Shown here: one piece after another, positions 33,042 through 41,686 of the stretch | Numbering within the stretch: position 1 is the stretch's first letter | Layout of the letters: each line of letters opens with the position of its first letter | NCBI GenBank assembly: GCA_949292025.1 | Contig: CASEYC010000056.1 | Coordinates: 62,001-126,000, forward strand | Direction: 5' to 3' | DNA length: 64,000 nt | From: an uncultured Bacteroides sp. | GTDB taxonomy: Bacteria > Bacteroidota > Bacteroidia > Bacteroidales > Bacteroidaceae | Translations under genes and position numbers: made by a program | The notes under the pieces: generated by a model | Database searches by the model: none | What the model saw: only the letters and a program-made list of their open reading frames with translations | What the model was told of the DNA's origin: nothing

Positions 33042-34817
33042 TTGAAAAGGGCCGATTTACCCCCCCCATTTTTAAGAAAGATTAACCTATTATCCAGCCT
33101 TACCGTCCTCCTGCTGGCAGCCTGCGCCCAGGACGACACAGAGATGGGCCAACCCCTGCCCGACGGGCAATACCCCATGACCTTCACCACCGCAGGCATC
33201 ACCCTCAGCGTGGAGACCAAGGCCACGACGGACAACAACTGGGAGGGCGTACAGACCGTGGCCGTCAAGGTGGGCGACGAGATGAAGCCCTACACCGTCA
33301 ACCCCTCCAGCGACTACCAGACAGCCACCCTCACCTCCGACGACCCCTTCTACTGGCAAAACACCGCCCCCATCCAGGTCTCCGCCTGGTGGCCCTACAC
33401 CGAAGGCAGCACGGACATGCCCGCCGTGGTGGTGCAGGCCGACCAAAGCAGCGAAACCAACTTCCAACAGAGCGACTACATCAGCGCAGAGAATCAGCAG
33501 GTGGAGCTTGGCGGCACGAAGGCCCTCCAGTTCAGCCACCGCACGGCCAAGGTGGTGGTCAATCCCCTCAAGCCGGGTGAGGGCATGAGCGACAGCGACC
33601 TGGCGAGATCCACCATCGCCCTCATCGGCGTCACCACCGGCAACGAGGCCGACGGCAACACCGTCACCCCCTACCAGAACAGCATCGCCCTGCTGCCCCC
33701 GCAGACCATCCAGGCCAACGAGCCTTTCATCAAAGTCACCCTGGGCGGCACCACCTACTCCTACAAACCCGACGAAGCCATCAACCTGCAAGCGGGCTAC
33801 CAATACGTCTTCACCATCACCGTCAACAAGACCGGGCTCAGCGGGAGCAACGCCACCTTCAAAGACTGGGGCAAGGGCGACGAAATTCCGGGCGTGGCAA
33901 TGCCCGAACCTACCTACACCTACGACGAGGCCAGCAACACCTACACCGTCTACACCGCCGCCGGGCTGGATGCCTGGGCCGATGCCATAAAGAGTGACAA
34001 GGGGAATGCCAACTGCACGCTGGCCAACGACATAGACTACGGGGGCAAGACATGGGGCGGCACCGGCACTTCACAATACGCCGGCACCTTCGACGGCGGA
34101 GGCAACACCCTCAGCAACATGCTTATCCCGGCATCAGTTGGAGGCCTGGTTTCAACTCTCAGTGGAACGGTGCAAAACCTGGTGCTGGACGGCGTGGAGT
34201 TGCAAACTGCTGCCAGCTATCACGGCCTCATTGCCGGAACCAACGATGGAACCATTGCCGGATGCACCGTCCTGTCTTCCTGCAAGATTACTTGCAATGA
34301 AGTTAGAAATGCCAATGGATATATAGGCGGCATAGCAGGAAACAATAACGGGCAGATAACCCGCTGCCAGGCGGAATGCAGCTTCGAAGGCAGTAGCTTT
34401 GCGGATGATTTTGGCGGCATAACAGGTAGGAACGATGGCCCGATAACGGCCTCCTCTTACAAGGGAAGTTATAATGTGACCGACGGCCCCTTTACACATA
34501 CAGGAAGTCTGATAGGACAATCTATAAATAGCTATGCCACCGCCTGCTGGACGTCCGTCACGCTCGGTTCCTCAGCCACGATGAAGGGCATGATAGGCAG
34601 TTTTACGAACGAAAGCGGCACCCCCCACACCCACACCTTCACCGCCTGCTACTGGAAGGGCGACGGCATCACGGACAACGGCACCGGGACGCGAGTGACC
34701 GACGGCAACTGGGCGGAAGCCATCAACGCCATGAACGCCGCCCTCGGCGCAGACTTCGGCTGGCACTACGTGGCCGGCGAGGACGGCCTCCCCGTGCTGA
34801 CAAAGACAGAACAATAA
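33042..34817 (+). CDS. Fimbrillin-like lipoprotein with GLUG-type repeats, apparently phase-OFF
   Basis: A 591-residue frame. Residues 1-25 form a lipoprotein signal (RKINLLSSLTVLLLAAC), then comes a fimbrillin-family N-terminal domain, and from about residue 320 a series of GLUG-like repeats (YIGGIAGNNNGQITRCQ, FGGITGRNDG). The only ATG in a good position (33031) is in another frame and stops after 17 codons; a C8 tract at 33060-33067 separates it from this frame. Losing one C would give a product starting MKQIEKGRFTPPFLRKINLL. The start at 33042 is a TTG and is doubtful. A likely surface adhesin or pilus component. Confidence 0.75.
   Translation: MKRADLPPPFLRKINLLSSLTVLLLAACAQDDTEMGQPLPDGQYPMTFTTAGITLSVETKATTDNNWEGVQTVAVKVGDEMKPYTVNPSSDYQTATLTSDDPFYWQNTAPIQVSAWWPYTEGSTDMPAVVVQADQSSETNFQQSDYISAENQQVELGGTKALQFSHRTAKVVVNPLKPGEGMSDSDLARSTIALIGVTTGNEADGNTVTPYQNSIALLPPQTIQANEPFIKVTLGGTTYSYKPDEAINLQAGYQYVFTITVNKTGLSGSNATFKDWGKGDEIPGVAMPEPTYTYDEASNTYTVYTAAGLDAWADAIKSDKGNANCTLANDIDYGGKTWGGTGTSQYAGTFDGGGNTLSNMLIPASVGGLVSTLSGTVQNLVLDGVELQTAASYHGLIAGTNDGTIAGCTVLSSCKITCNEVRNANGYIGGIAGNNNGQITRCQAECSFEGSSFADDFGGITGRNDGPITASSYKGSYNVTDGPFTHTGSLIGQSINSYATACWTSVTLGSSATMKGMIGSFTNESGTPHTHTFTACYWKGDGITDNGTGTRVTDGNWAEAINAMNAALGADFGWHYVAGEDGLPVLTKTEQ
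33060..33067 (+). repeat. Poly-C tract (8 C) before the fimbrillin signal peptide
   Basis: Eight C in the context GATTTAC8ATTTTT. With eight C the ATG at 33031 reads FTPPIFKKD and stops; with seven (or ten) it runs into the fimbrillin frame. The same tract and context occur at 54088-54095. Confidence 0.8.
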
Positions 34818-34985
34818 TCCCCTCCCGGCGGGATGCACAAGCCGGGAAGACGCCCTGCAAACCCCGCCCGTCCGGCCTCGTCCACCGGCGGGAGGGCGCA
34901 CGGAGGGCGCCTGAAACCATATCGAGAACAATTAACAAATCCTGACACACCGGGGAAGTCCCGGAGGCCGCCGGACCAGGCGGGC

Positions 34986-35051
34986 GACACTTCTGATAAG
35001 TGTCCATGACACTTCTGATAGGTGTCCATGACACTTCTGATAAGTGTCACG
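34986..35051. repeat. Phased 22-bp hairpin array G (three units)
   Basis: Three units start at 34986, 35008 and 35030, each GACACTT, loop CTGAT, AAGTGTC (AGGTGTC in the second) plus a 3-bp spacer. It ends 75 bp before the HU-like gene. The preceding 34818-34985 is GC-rich with no feature I can name. Confidence 0.85.
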
Positions 35052-35125
35052 CCCCCTCCCGAAAGCGGGCTACGGGTGCTTCTGAAGGGGGTCGGGAAGA
35101 AGTTTCACCATTAAACCGAAAGCCT

Positions 35126-35503
35126 ATGGCATTTTTCAAACCCATTTACAAAAAGCTGTCCAAACTGTGGTACCCGCAGGCCATCACGGCCGACAAGCCG
35201 GTGGACATGGACGAGCTGTGCGAGCAGATTGCCCTCATATCCACCGTCAGCAAGGGCGACACGAAAGCCGCCCTCACGGCGCTGGGCCAGGTGATGGGCA
35301 CGTTCATGAACGCCGGCCGCTCGGTGCAGGTGGAGGGTCTGGGCACCTTCTACTACACCTGCACGTCCGAGGGCCAGGGCAAGGCGACAAAGGAGGAGGT
35401 GACCGCCCAGTGCATCACCGGCACCCGCGTGCGCTTCGTGCCCGAAAGCAGCCGTCGGGGCAACACCATCACCCGTGGCCTGATAAGCGACAACGTGACG
35501 TGA
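35126..35503 (+). CDS. HU/IHF-like DNA-binding protein, cut by a nonsense codon
   Basis: A 125-residue product with an HU-like fold: KPVDMDELCEQIALISTVSK, then QVEGLGTFYYT (the equivalent of HU's pre-arm strand) and RVRFVPESSRR. Translation stops at TGA 35501-35503, but the same frame continues for 36 codons to 35614 and ends GDDGSFG, exactly like the intact relative at 56362. A TGG to TGA change would explain it. Whether the short product works is unknown; the DNA-binding core is complete. Confidence 0.8.
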   Translation: MAFFKPIYKKLSKLWYPQAITADKPVDMDELCEQIALISTVSKGDTKAALTALGQVMGTFMNAGRSVQVEGLGTFYYTCTSEGQGKATKEEVTAQCITGTRVRFVPESSRRGNTITRGLISDNVT

Positions 35504-35614
35504 CGCAACATCGAGACCCTCAGCAAGCTGGACGGCACGGGCACCCCGGCCGGGACTCCCGGCACCGGCGAGGACGACGGCCCGGCGAGCGGCGACGACG
35601 GATCCTTCGGCTAA
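35504..35614 (+). pseudogene. Orphaned C-terminal tail of the HU-like gene
   Basis: In frame with the gene above: RNIETLSKLDGTGTPAGTP, then a Gly/Asp-rich linker and GDDGSFG before TAA (35612-35614). The preserved frame and ending show the stop arose recently or is read through. Confidence 0.7.
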
Positions 35615-35707
35615 TCGACTTAAAAAAACTCAAGAAAAGGCGGACGCGGGGACGGGCGGACGCCTTTTTTTTGTACTTTTGCGGGGTGAGTAAAACCATC
35701 ATGCATT

Positions 35708-35869
35708 ATGGAAAAGAAAGTTGAGCAAACCAAAGAAAAAAGAACCGGCCTCCAGCAGGACGGCAAGAAAGAAACCACGCCAAAGAAGAAAGTCAGCAAG
35801 GCGTGGGAAGCTGCCCAACGCCTGAAAGGCAGCGTTGTCATCAACGACCCGACACTGTTCTGGAGATAA
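35708..35869 (+). CDS. Small basic protein, VapB-like antitoxin candidate
   Basis: A 53-residue, lysine-rich protein (MEKKVEQTKEKRTGLQQDGK start) ending VVINDPTLFW. Its end overlaps the start of a PIN-domain fragment, as antitoxins overlap VapC toxins. The toxin is broken, so this would be an orphan antitoxin. A -7 element TActTTTG lies at about 35674. Confidence 0.55.
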   Translation: MEKKVEQTKEKRTGLQQDGKKETTPKKKVSKAWEAAQRLKGSVVINDPTLFWR

Positions 35870-35952
35870 GATACCTGATAGACACCAACATCATCGTCTA
35901 CATGATAGGCGACCCGGACTCGCTGGACGAAGATGTCAAGGCCATCATCTAG
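35866..35952 (+). pseudogene. Truncated PIN-domain (VapC-like) toxin remnant
   Basis: 29 codons in frame: IRYLIDTNIIVYMIGDPDSL, then a TAG stop. YLIDTNIIVYMI is the N-terminal strand of PIN toxins with the first catalytic Asp. There is no ATG, only ATA at the expected start, and the remaining roughly 100 residues are missing. A dead toxin. Confidence 0.7.
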
Positions 35953-35992
35953 AAATAAACGACCATCACGTGATTACAACTAACTAAGCAAT

Positions 35993-36211
35993 ATGAACCG
36001 AACCGTATTCAACGAAGCACAACTGGAGATGCTGGACATGATGTCGTTCATCAACAGCCCGGAAACTTTGAGCGAACTGAAGCAGGTCATCTCTGACTAT
36101 TTCGCCAAAGAAGCCCAGACCGAAATCGACCGGCTATGGGAAACCGGCGAACTGACTGAAGCCAAAGTGGAAAGCTTCCGCCACTTGCACGAACGTACGC
36201 CTTACAAATAG
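35993..36211 (+). CDS. Putative antitoxin of PIN-family module
   Basis: A 72-residue acidic helical protein (MNRTVFNEAQLEMLDMMSFI start) located 6 bp upstream of a PIN-domain toxin gene. It matches the small partner that usually precedes this PIN subgroup in Bacteroidales. Its leader ACTAACTAAGCAATATGAACCG-type sequence is repeated before the gene at 36662, so part of the upstream region seems duplicated. Confidence 0.7.
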   Translation: MNRTVFNEAQLEMLDMMSFINSPETLSELKQVISDYFAKEAQTEIDRLWETGELTEAKVESFRHLHERTPYK

Positions 36212-36217
36212 ACCGAC

Positions 36218-36640
36218 ATGCCACACCCACACATCGTATTGGACACCAATTGCCTGATAATGGCCATATCCGCCAAAGGCTCCTATCATCGCGTATGGCA
36301 AGCGTTCATCAGGGGTGACTACGTGCTCTGCATCAGCAATGAAATCATGGATGAATACCTGGAAGTCATAGGCCGGAACATCAACCCCAAGGTTGCGGAA
36401 GCCATTGCCTCAGCCATCTTGACACGATGGAACGTGCGCCGCTTGACGCCCCACTATCATTTCCACCTCATCCAAACAGATGAAGATGACAACAAATTCG
36501 TGGACTGCGCCATAGCAGCCAATGCCCGGTACATTGTCAGCGAGGACCATCACTTCAACATACTCAAGGAAATACCATTCCCAGCCGTGGCAGTCATCGG
36601 CATTGACGATTTCATAAAAGAACTGGAACAAAATAGGTAA
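36218..36640 (+). CDS. PIN-domain toxin
   Basis: A 140-residue PIN-family protein with acidic active-site residues in VLDTNCLIMAI, in NEIMDEYLEVIGR and in DEDDNKFVDCAIAANARYIV followed by SEDHHF. It belongs to the group annotated as putative toxin-antitoxin toxin component, PIN family. A predicted ribonuclease. Unlike its neighbour at 35866 it is complete. Confidence 0.85.
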   Translation: MPHPHIVLDTNCLIMAISAKGSYHRVWQAFIRGDYVLCISNEIMDEYLEVIGRNINPKVAEAIASAILTRWNVRRLTPHYHFHLIQTDEDDNKFVDCAIAANARYIVSEDHHFNILKEIPFPAVAVIGIDDFIKELEQNR

Positions 36641-36661
36641 TTATAATACTAACTAAGCAAT

Positions 36662-38971
36662 ATGAACCGAATCATCCACAAAGAACATTTCTCCGAGAAG
36701 GTCTTCAAGCTCGTGGTTGAAGCACCGCTCATCGCCCGGTCGCGCAAGGCCGGGCACTTCGTCATCGTCCGCGTGGGCGAGAAGGGCGAACGCATGCCCC
36801 TCACCATCGCCGAAGCCGACCCCGTGGCCGGAACCATCACCCTCGTGGTGCAGGAAGTGGGCCTGTCGTCCACCCGCCTGTGCGAGCTGCAGGAGGGCGA
36901 CTGCATCACCGACGTCGTGGGCCCGCTGGGGCAAGCCACGCACATCGAGAACTTCGGCACCGTGGTCTGCGCCGGAGGCGGCGTGGGCGTCGCCCCCATG
37001 CTGCCCATCGTCCAGGCGCTGAAGGCGGCGGGCAACCGCGTCATCACCGTGCTGGCCGGTCGCACCAAGGAACTGATTATCCTGGAGAAGGAAATGCGCG
37101 CCAGCTCAGACGAGGTCATCATCATGACCGACGACGGCTCGTACGGGCAGAAAGGCCTCGTCACGCAGGGCGTGGAGCAAGTCATCCTGCGCGAGAAGGT
37201 GGACAAGTGTTTTGCCATCGGCCCCGCCATCATGATGAAGTTCGTCTGCCTGCTGACCAAGAAATATGACATACCTACCGACGTGTCGCTCAACACCATC
37301 ATGGTGGACGGCACGGGCATGTGTGGCGCCTGCCGCATCACCGTGGGCGGCAAGACCAAGTTCGTCTGCGTGGACGGCCCCGAGTTCGACGGCCACCAGG
37401 TGGACTTCGACGAGATGCTGAAGCGCATGGGCGCCTTCAAGCCCTACGAGCAGGAGGAGATGCACAAGCTGGACCATCCCAATACCTGCCAGGCCACCGG
37501 CGACCCCGTGCAACCCGCCGAGGAAGACAAGACCCGCAACGCCCCCTGGCGCGTGGAGCTGCGCAAGGCCATGAAGCCCAAGGAACGCACCGCCATCCCC
37601 CGCGTCAAGATGCCGGAACTGGACCCCGAATACCGCAGCCACAGCCGCCGCGAGGAGGTGAACCTCGGCCTCAACGAAGAACAGGCCCTGACAGAAGCCA
37701 AGCGTTGCTTAGATTGCGCCAACCCCGGCTGCATGACGGGCTGCCCCGTAGGCATCGACATCCCCCGCTTCATCAAGCACATCGAGAAGGGTGAGTTCCT
37801 CCAGGCCGCCAAGACCCTGAAGGAGACCAGCGCCCTGCCCGCCGTCTGCGGCCGCGTCTGTCCGCAGGAGAAGCAGTGCGAGTCGAAGTGCATCCACCTG
37901 AAGATGAACGAGCCCGCCGTGGCCATCGGCTACCTGGAACGCTTTGCCGCCGACTACGAGCGCGACAGCGGACAAATCTCCGTGCCGGAAATCAAGGAGA
38001 AGAACAGCATCAAGGTGGCCGTCGTGGGCAGCGGTCCCGCCGGACTGTCCTTCGCGGGCGACATGGCGAAGCTGGGTTACGACGTTACCGTCTTCGAGGC
38101 CCTGCACGAGATTGGCGGCGTGCTGAAGTACGGCATTCCTGAGTTCCGCCTGCCCAACAAGATTGTGGACGTGGAGATAGACAACCTGGCCAAGATGGGC
38201 GTGCAGTTCGAGAAAGACTGCATCATCGGCAAGACGCTGAGCATCGCCGAGCTGAAGGAAGCCGGCTTCCAGGGCGTGTTCGTGGCCAGCGGCGCGGGCC
38301 TGCCCAACTTCATGAACATCCCCGGCGAAAACAGCATCAACATCCTCTCGTCCAACGAATACCTGACGCGCGTCAACCTGATGGATGCCGCCAGCGAGGA
38401 CAGTGACACCCCCGTGCCCTTCGGCAAACGCGTGGTGGTCATCGGCGGCGGCAACACGGCCATGGACTCCGTCCGCACGGCCAAACGCCTGGGTGCCGAG
38501 CGTGCCATCATCGTCTACCGCCGCAGCGAGGCCGAGATGCCCGCAAGAATAGAGGAGGTGAAGCACGCCAAGGAAGAGGGCGTGGAGTTCCTCACCCTGC
38601 ACAACCCCATTGAATACCTGGCCGACGAGCAGGGCCGCGTGAAGCAAGTCGTCCTCCAGAAAATGGAACTGGGCGAACCGGATGCCTCCGGCCGCCGCAG
38701 CCCCGTGCCCATCCCCGGCGCAACGGAGACTTTGGACATCGACCTGGCCATCGTCAGCGTGGGCGTCAGCCCCAACCCCATCGTGCCCCACTCCGTCGAG
38801 GGTCTGGAACTGGGCCGCAAGGGCACCATCGCGGTGAACGACGACATGCAGTCGTCCATCCCCTTCATCTTTGCCGGCGGCGACATCGTGCGCGGCGGTG
38901 CCACGGTCATCCTGGCCATGGGCGACGGACGGCGTGCGGCGGCGGCGATGGACAGGCAGTTGCGGGGATAA
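36662..38971 (+). CDS. NfnAB-like fusion: ferredoxin-NADP reductase / glutamate synthase small subunit
   Basis: A 769-residue fusion. Residues 1-275 resemble DHODB electron-transfer subunits/NfnA: a flavin-binding barrel, NAD domain (VVCAGGGVGVAPMLPIV) and a [2Fe-2S] cluster region (GTGMCGACRITV). Residues about 300-769 resemble the glutamate synthase small subunit/NfnB, with two [4Fe-4S] motifs (CLDCANPGCMTGCP; CGRVCPQEKQCESKC) and two dinucleotide folds (VGSGPAGLSFAGD; IGGGNTAMDS). Such proteins pass electrons between NADH, NADPH and ferredoxin. The automatic name of dihydroorotate dehydrogenase/glutamate synthase is probably misleading. Confidence 0.88.
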   Translation: MNRIIHKEHFSEKVFKLVVEAPLIARSRKAGHFVIVRVGEKGERMPLTIAEADPVAGTITLVVQEVGLSSTRLCELQEGDCITDVVGPLGQATHIENFGTVVCAGGGVGVAPMLPIVQALKAAGNRVITVLAGRTKELIILEKEMRASSDEVIIMTDDGSYGQKGLVTQGVEQVILREKVDKCFAIGPAIMMKFVCLLTKKYDIPTDVSLNTIMVDGTGMCGACRITVGGKTKFVCVDGPEFDGHQVDFDEMLKRMGAFKPYEQEEMHKLDHPNTCQATGDPVQPAEEDKTRNAPWRVELRKAMKPKERTAIPRVKMPELDPEYRSHSRREEVNLGLNEEQALTEAKRCLDCANPGCMTGCPVGIDIPRFIKHIEKGEFLQAAKTLKETSALPAVCGRVCPQEKQCESKCIHLKMNEPAVAIGYLERFAADYERDSGQISVPEIKEKNSIKVAVVGSGPAGLSFAGDMAKLGYDVTVFEALHEIGGVLKYGIPEFRLPNKIVDVEIDNLAKMGVQFEKDCIIGKTLSIAELKEAGFQGVFVASGAGLPNFMNIPGENSINILSSNEYLTRVNLMDAASEDSDTPVPFGKRVVVIGGGNTAMDSVRTAKRLGAERAIIVYRRSEAEMPARIEEVKHAKEEGVEFLTLHNPIEYLADEQGRVKQVVLQKMELGEPDASGRRSPVPIPGATETLDIDLAIVSVGVSPNPIVPHSVEGLELGRKGTIAVNDDMQSSIPFIFAGGDIVRGGATVILAMGDGRRAAAAMDRQLRG

Positions 38972-39002
38972 GGTAACAAGATTAACCCATTGACTACGAC
39001 AA

Positions 39003-39042
39003 AGGCTTGCGTGCTTCCCCACGGAAGACGTAAGCCTTTTTT
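39003..39042 (+). terminator. Terminator of the NfnAB-like gene
   Basis: AGGCTT (39003-39008) with CGT pairs with ACG and AAGCCT (39032-39037), with inner TCC/GGA pairing, followed by TTTTTT. Confidence 0.85.
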
Positions 39043-39061
39043 ATTATACCTATATATTATT

Positions 39062-39718
39062 ATGGCAAAGATTATTTGGCAGGGTTTTACCCGCCGCATC
39101 ATCCCCGCCCCACGCCAACCGCTCCCGGCTGATGCCCGGCCTCTGCTTATCCCCCGACGGCGCTTCTGGCTGAAAGCCATCCTGCTGGCCGCGCCTGTCT
39201 ACCTGCCCGTATTGGCTTCGCTCTACCTGAAGAATGAACTCTTGCAAACCGACATGCGGGACAAACCCTGGATACTGGTAGGCATGGCGTTGGCTCTGCT
39301 GCTGGGACCTCTGCATGAATGCCTGCACGCCTGGGCCTATCCCAAGGAAGCAACGGCGCATATCGGCGTGCTCTACCGGCGGTGCCTGTTCTACATGGAT
39401 TGCGGGGCACCCATCCGCCGGGAGCGGTATTTCGTGATGTGCCTGCTGCCCACGTTGCTCTGCCTCATCCCTTGGACGGTCTTTCTGCTTTGCCCCGCCG
39501 AAGCCAAGGCTTTGGCCTCGCTATGCTGGGGATGCGCCATCATGTGCGCCGTGGGGCCTGCGCCGGACTACATGAACGCCCTCTGCGCCTGGCGGCAAGT
39601 GCCGCGCGGAGGTGTTTTGCAGGAGGGGGAAGACGGAGGGGATTATTGGTATATCACCACAACGCCACCTTCCCCACCCCGGCCACATCCAACGAAGCCG
39701 GAATGCCCAATGCCTTAA
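39062..39718 (+). CDS. DUF3267 family membrane protein, HExxH
   Basis: A 218-residue protein with four hydrophobic segments and the zinc-type motif HECLH (His 85, Glu 86, His 89) inside the second, as in the DUF3267 putative metalloprotease family. ATG 39062 starts MAKIIWQGFTRR. Relatives end soon after a YWY motif; here YWYITTT is followed by about 20 proline-rich residues (PPSPPRPHPTKPE) that read into the opposite-strand HigA gene, a 65-bp convergent overlap. The natural stop was probably lost when the TA module arrived. Confidence 0.78.
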   Translation: MAKIIWQGFTRRIIPAPRQPLPADARPLLIPRRRFWLKAILLAAPVYLPVLASLYLKNELLQTDMRDKPWILVGMALALLLGPLHECLHAWAYPKEATAHIGVLYRRCLFYMDCGAPIRRERYFVMCLLPTLLCLIPWTVFLLCPAEAKALASLCWGCAIMCAVGPAPDYMNALCAWRQVPRGGVLQEGEDGGDYWYITTTPPSPPRPHPTKPECPMP

Positions 39719-39980
39719 ACACACGGGACAAGGTACCGATAGTCAGGTTGCGTCCCTTTTCAATGCGGGAAATCTGGGCTTTCTTCACGCCGATGCGCTC
39801 GCCCAGTTCTTCCTGCGTCAGGTGACGCTCCTGACGGGCTTTCCGGATGGCCTCGCCCATCTCCCAAGCCTTCACGTCAGCATCCACGGCACGCTCAAAA
39901 TCATCACGCCGGGGTGTACCTGGTTTGCCGTATAATTCATCCAGCAACTCATCAAAAGGTTTAAGATCCATTTGTGCCAT
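39654..39980 (-). CDS. higA: HigA-like XRE antitoxin
   Basis: A 108-residue protein with a C-terminal Xre helix-turn-helix: HLTQEELGERIGVKKAQISR and NLTIGTLSRVFKALGI. The N-terminal 40 residues are acidic. It lies 3 bp after the toxin gene, in the toxin-first order of HigBA modules. It should repress the shared promoter and neutralise HigB. Confidence 0.85.
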   Translation of the reverse strand: MAQMDLKPFDELLDELYGKPGTPRRDDFERAVDADVKAWEMGEAIRKARQERHLTQEELGERIGVKKAQISRIEKGRNLTIGTLSRVFKALGIPASLDVAGVGKVALW

Positions 39981-39983
39981 AAC

Positions 39984-40322
39984 TTATTTGTTTTTAAAGT
40001 ATGCTTTCCGTATAGCTTCCGCCTTTGCTATTTCCTTGGCGGGAGTCTTTTGTGTTTTCTTGATGATGCCATGCGTGGCAATCACCAGCGTCTCCCCGTC
40101 CGTATCCCAAAATGCGAACAAACGGTATGCCATTTTGTTGAACAACGTGCGGAATTCCCAAATCTCTGTATTCTCCAGTTTCTTGAAGATATCGCTGTTG
40201 CGCTCTCCCTTGGCAATTCGCTGTATATTGTGAGCCATCTTGTCCCGCGCCGGCAGAGGCAAAGAACGCAGAAAATCTTCCGCTTCACGGGTCAACACCA
40301 ATTTGAATAAGGGAATCCTCAT
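39984..40322 (-). CDS. higB: HigB/RelE-type toxin
   Basis: A 112-residue protein of the phage-derived Gp49/HigB type: FKLVLTREAEDFLRSLP, FKKLENTEIWEFRTLFNKMA (the binding and cleavage strand) and YRLFAFWD. A predicted ribosome-dependent mRNA nuclease. A TAacTTTG box on the minus strand (40342-40349) lies 20 bp upstream. Confidence 0.87.
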   Translation of the reverse strand: MRIPLFKLVLTREAEDFLRSLPLPARDKMAHNIQRIAKGERNSDIFKKLENTEIWEFRTLFNKMAYRLFAFWDTDGETLVIATHGIIKKTQKTPAKEIAKAEAIRKAYFKNK

Positions 40323-40386
40323 AGTCTTTGATTTACGAGGGCAAAGTTAAGCAAAAGTTTCCATATACAGATACTTTATAACCTGA

Positions 40387-40428
40387 AAAAGAAAAGGAGT
40401 TCCCCGCATTCATCAGGAAACCCCTTCG
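40387..40428 (-). terminator. Terminator of panC-panD
   Basis: On the minus strand AAGGGGTTTCC pairs with GGAACTCCTT around a 12-nt loop, followed by TTCTTTTT. It separates panD from HigBA. Confidence 0.65.
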
Positions 40429-40448
40429 CAATGACCTAATATATACGT

Positions 40449-40799
40449 TTACACCAGCCTGTTCGTCGCCGGGTCGGGGAACACCACCGTCGGCTTGAAC
40501 GTCTTGGCCTCCTCGAAGTCCATCAGGGCGTAGGACATGATGATGACAATGTCGTCCGGCTGCACTTTGCGGGCGGCGGCGCCGTTCAGACAGATGCACC
40601 CGCTTCCACGCTCACCCTTGATGATATAGGTCTCGAAACGCTCGCCGTTGTTGTTGTCCACGATGGCCACCTTCTCGCCGGCAATCATGTTGGCGGCGTC
40701 CAGCAGGTCCTCGTCGATGGTGATGCTGCCCATGTAGTTGAGGTTGGCCTCGGTGACGCGGGCGCAATGAATCTTGGATTTCAATACTTCTATCAGCAT
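40449..40799 (-). CDS. panD: Aspartate 1-decarboxylase
   Basis: A 116-residue proenzyme. The cleavage site is Gly24-Ser25 in NYMGSITID, where Ser25 becomes the pyruvoyl group. It makes beta-alanine for pantothenate. It starts 6 bp after the panC stop on the same strand, so the two enzymes of the beta-alanine branch are co-expressed. Confidence 0.95.
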   Translation of the reverse strand: MLIEVLKSKIHCARVTEANLNYMGSITIDEDLLDAANMIAGEKVAIVDNNNGERFETYIIKGERGSGCICLNGAAARKVQPDDIVIIMSYALMDFEEAKTFKPTVVFPDPATNRLV

Positions 40800-40805
40800 C
40801 TCTTC

Positions 40806-41651
40806 TTATTCCTTATATTTAATGTTGTCAATCAGGCGGACTTCCCCGCAGAAGACGGTGATGCAACCCACGATGTAGGCGCTGTCATCCCACGCGGACA
40901 CGTCCTGCAACGTGTTGCCGTCCACCAGGGAGAAATATTCCAACCGGAGCCCCGGGGCGGCCGCGATGCGGTCTTCCACGAACTGCTTCGTCTCGGGCAC
41001 GGTGTGCGTCTTGGCATACTCCACGCTGGCGAAGAGCGTCTGCGAGATTTGCAGGGCCTCAGTGCGCTGTTCGGGCGTGAGGCGCTTGTTGCGGCTGCTC
41101 AAGGCTAAGCCGTCGGCTTCGCGCACGATAGGGCAGCCCTTTATTTCGAGGGGGAAGTGCATCTGGCGCACCATCTCGCGCACAATGGCCAGCTGCTGGA
41201 AATCCTTCTCGCCGAAGTAGGCGCGGTCGGGCTTCACCATGTCAAACAATTTGCTCACCACCTGGCAGACGCCGTTGAAGTGGCCGGGGCGGTACTTGCC
41301 CTCCATCACCGTGTCCAGCGGGGCGTAGCTGAACTGGCGCGTGTCCGGCTCGGGATAGACCTCCTCCACCGACGGGGCGAAGGCGATGGCGGCACCGTGC
41401 TGCTCCAGCAGGGCGCAGTCGGCCTCCAGCGTACGCGGATACTTCTGCAAATCGTTCGGGTCATTGAACTGCGTGGGGTTGACAAACACGCTGACCACCG
41501 TCACGTCATTCTCTTTCACACTGCGGTCCACCAGCGAGGCGTGTCCTGCGTGCAGGGCGCCCATCGTGGGAACCAAACCAACACTTTTACCTTCGGCCCG
41601 CCGTGCCGACAACTCGGCTTGCAGGGCTGCGACTGTATGTATTACTTTCAT
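40806..41651 (-). CDS. panC: Pantothenate synthetase
   Basis: A 281-residue class I tRNA-synthetase-like ligase with [16 protein letters not shown] (the HxGH-type motif), [23 protein letters not shown] and [11 protein letters not shown]. It joins pantoate and beta-alanine with ATP. First gene of panC-panD. Its upstream gap contains array D. Confidence 0.96.
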   Translation of the reverse strand: MKVIHTVAALQAELSARRAEGKSVGLVPTMGALHAGHASLVDRSVKENDVTVVSVFVNPTQFNDPNDLQKYPRTLEADCALLEQHGAAIAFAPSVEEVYPEPDTRQFSYAPLDTVMEGKYRPGHFNGVCQVVSKLFDMVKPDRAYFGEKDFQQLAIVREMVRQMHFPLEIKGCPIVREADGLALSSRNKRLTPEQRTEALQISQTLFASVEYAKTHTVPETKQFVEDRIAAAPGLRLEYFSLVDGNTLQDVSAWDDSAYIVGCITVFCGEVRLIDNIKYKE

Positions 41652-41686
41652 CGTGATTGAAAAAAGTTATTAACTTCTATCTCATT

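Noticed and set aside
33042-33044. TTG as the normal start of fimbrillin gene 1
   Set aside because: TTG starts are rare in this phylum and the better ATG eleven bases upstream joins the same frame with one fewer C; kept only as an alternative.
34986-35051. Invertible promoter bounded by the repeats of array G
   Set aside because: The palindromes are in tandem at 22-bp spacing with no promoter between them and no invertase gene nearby.
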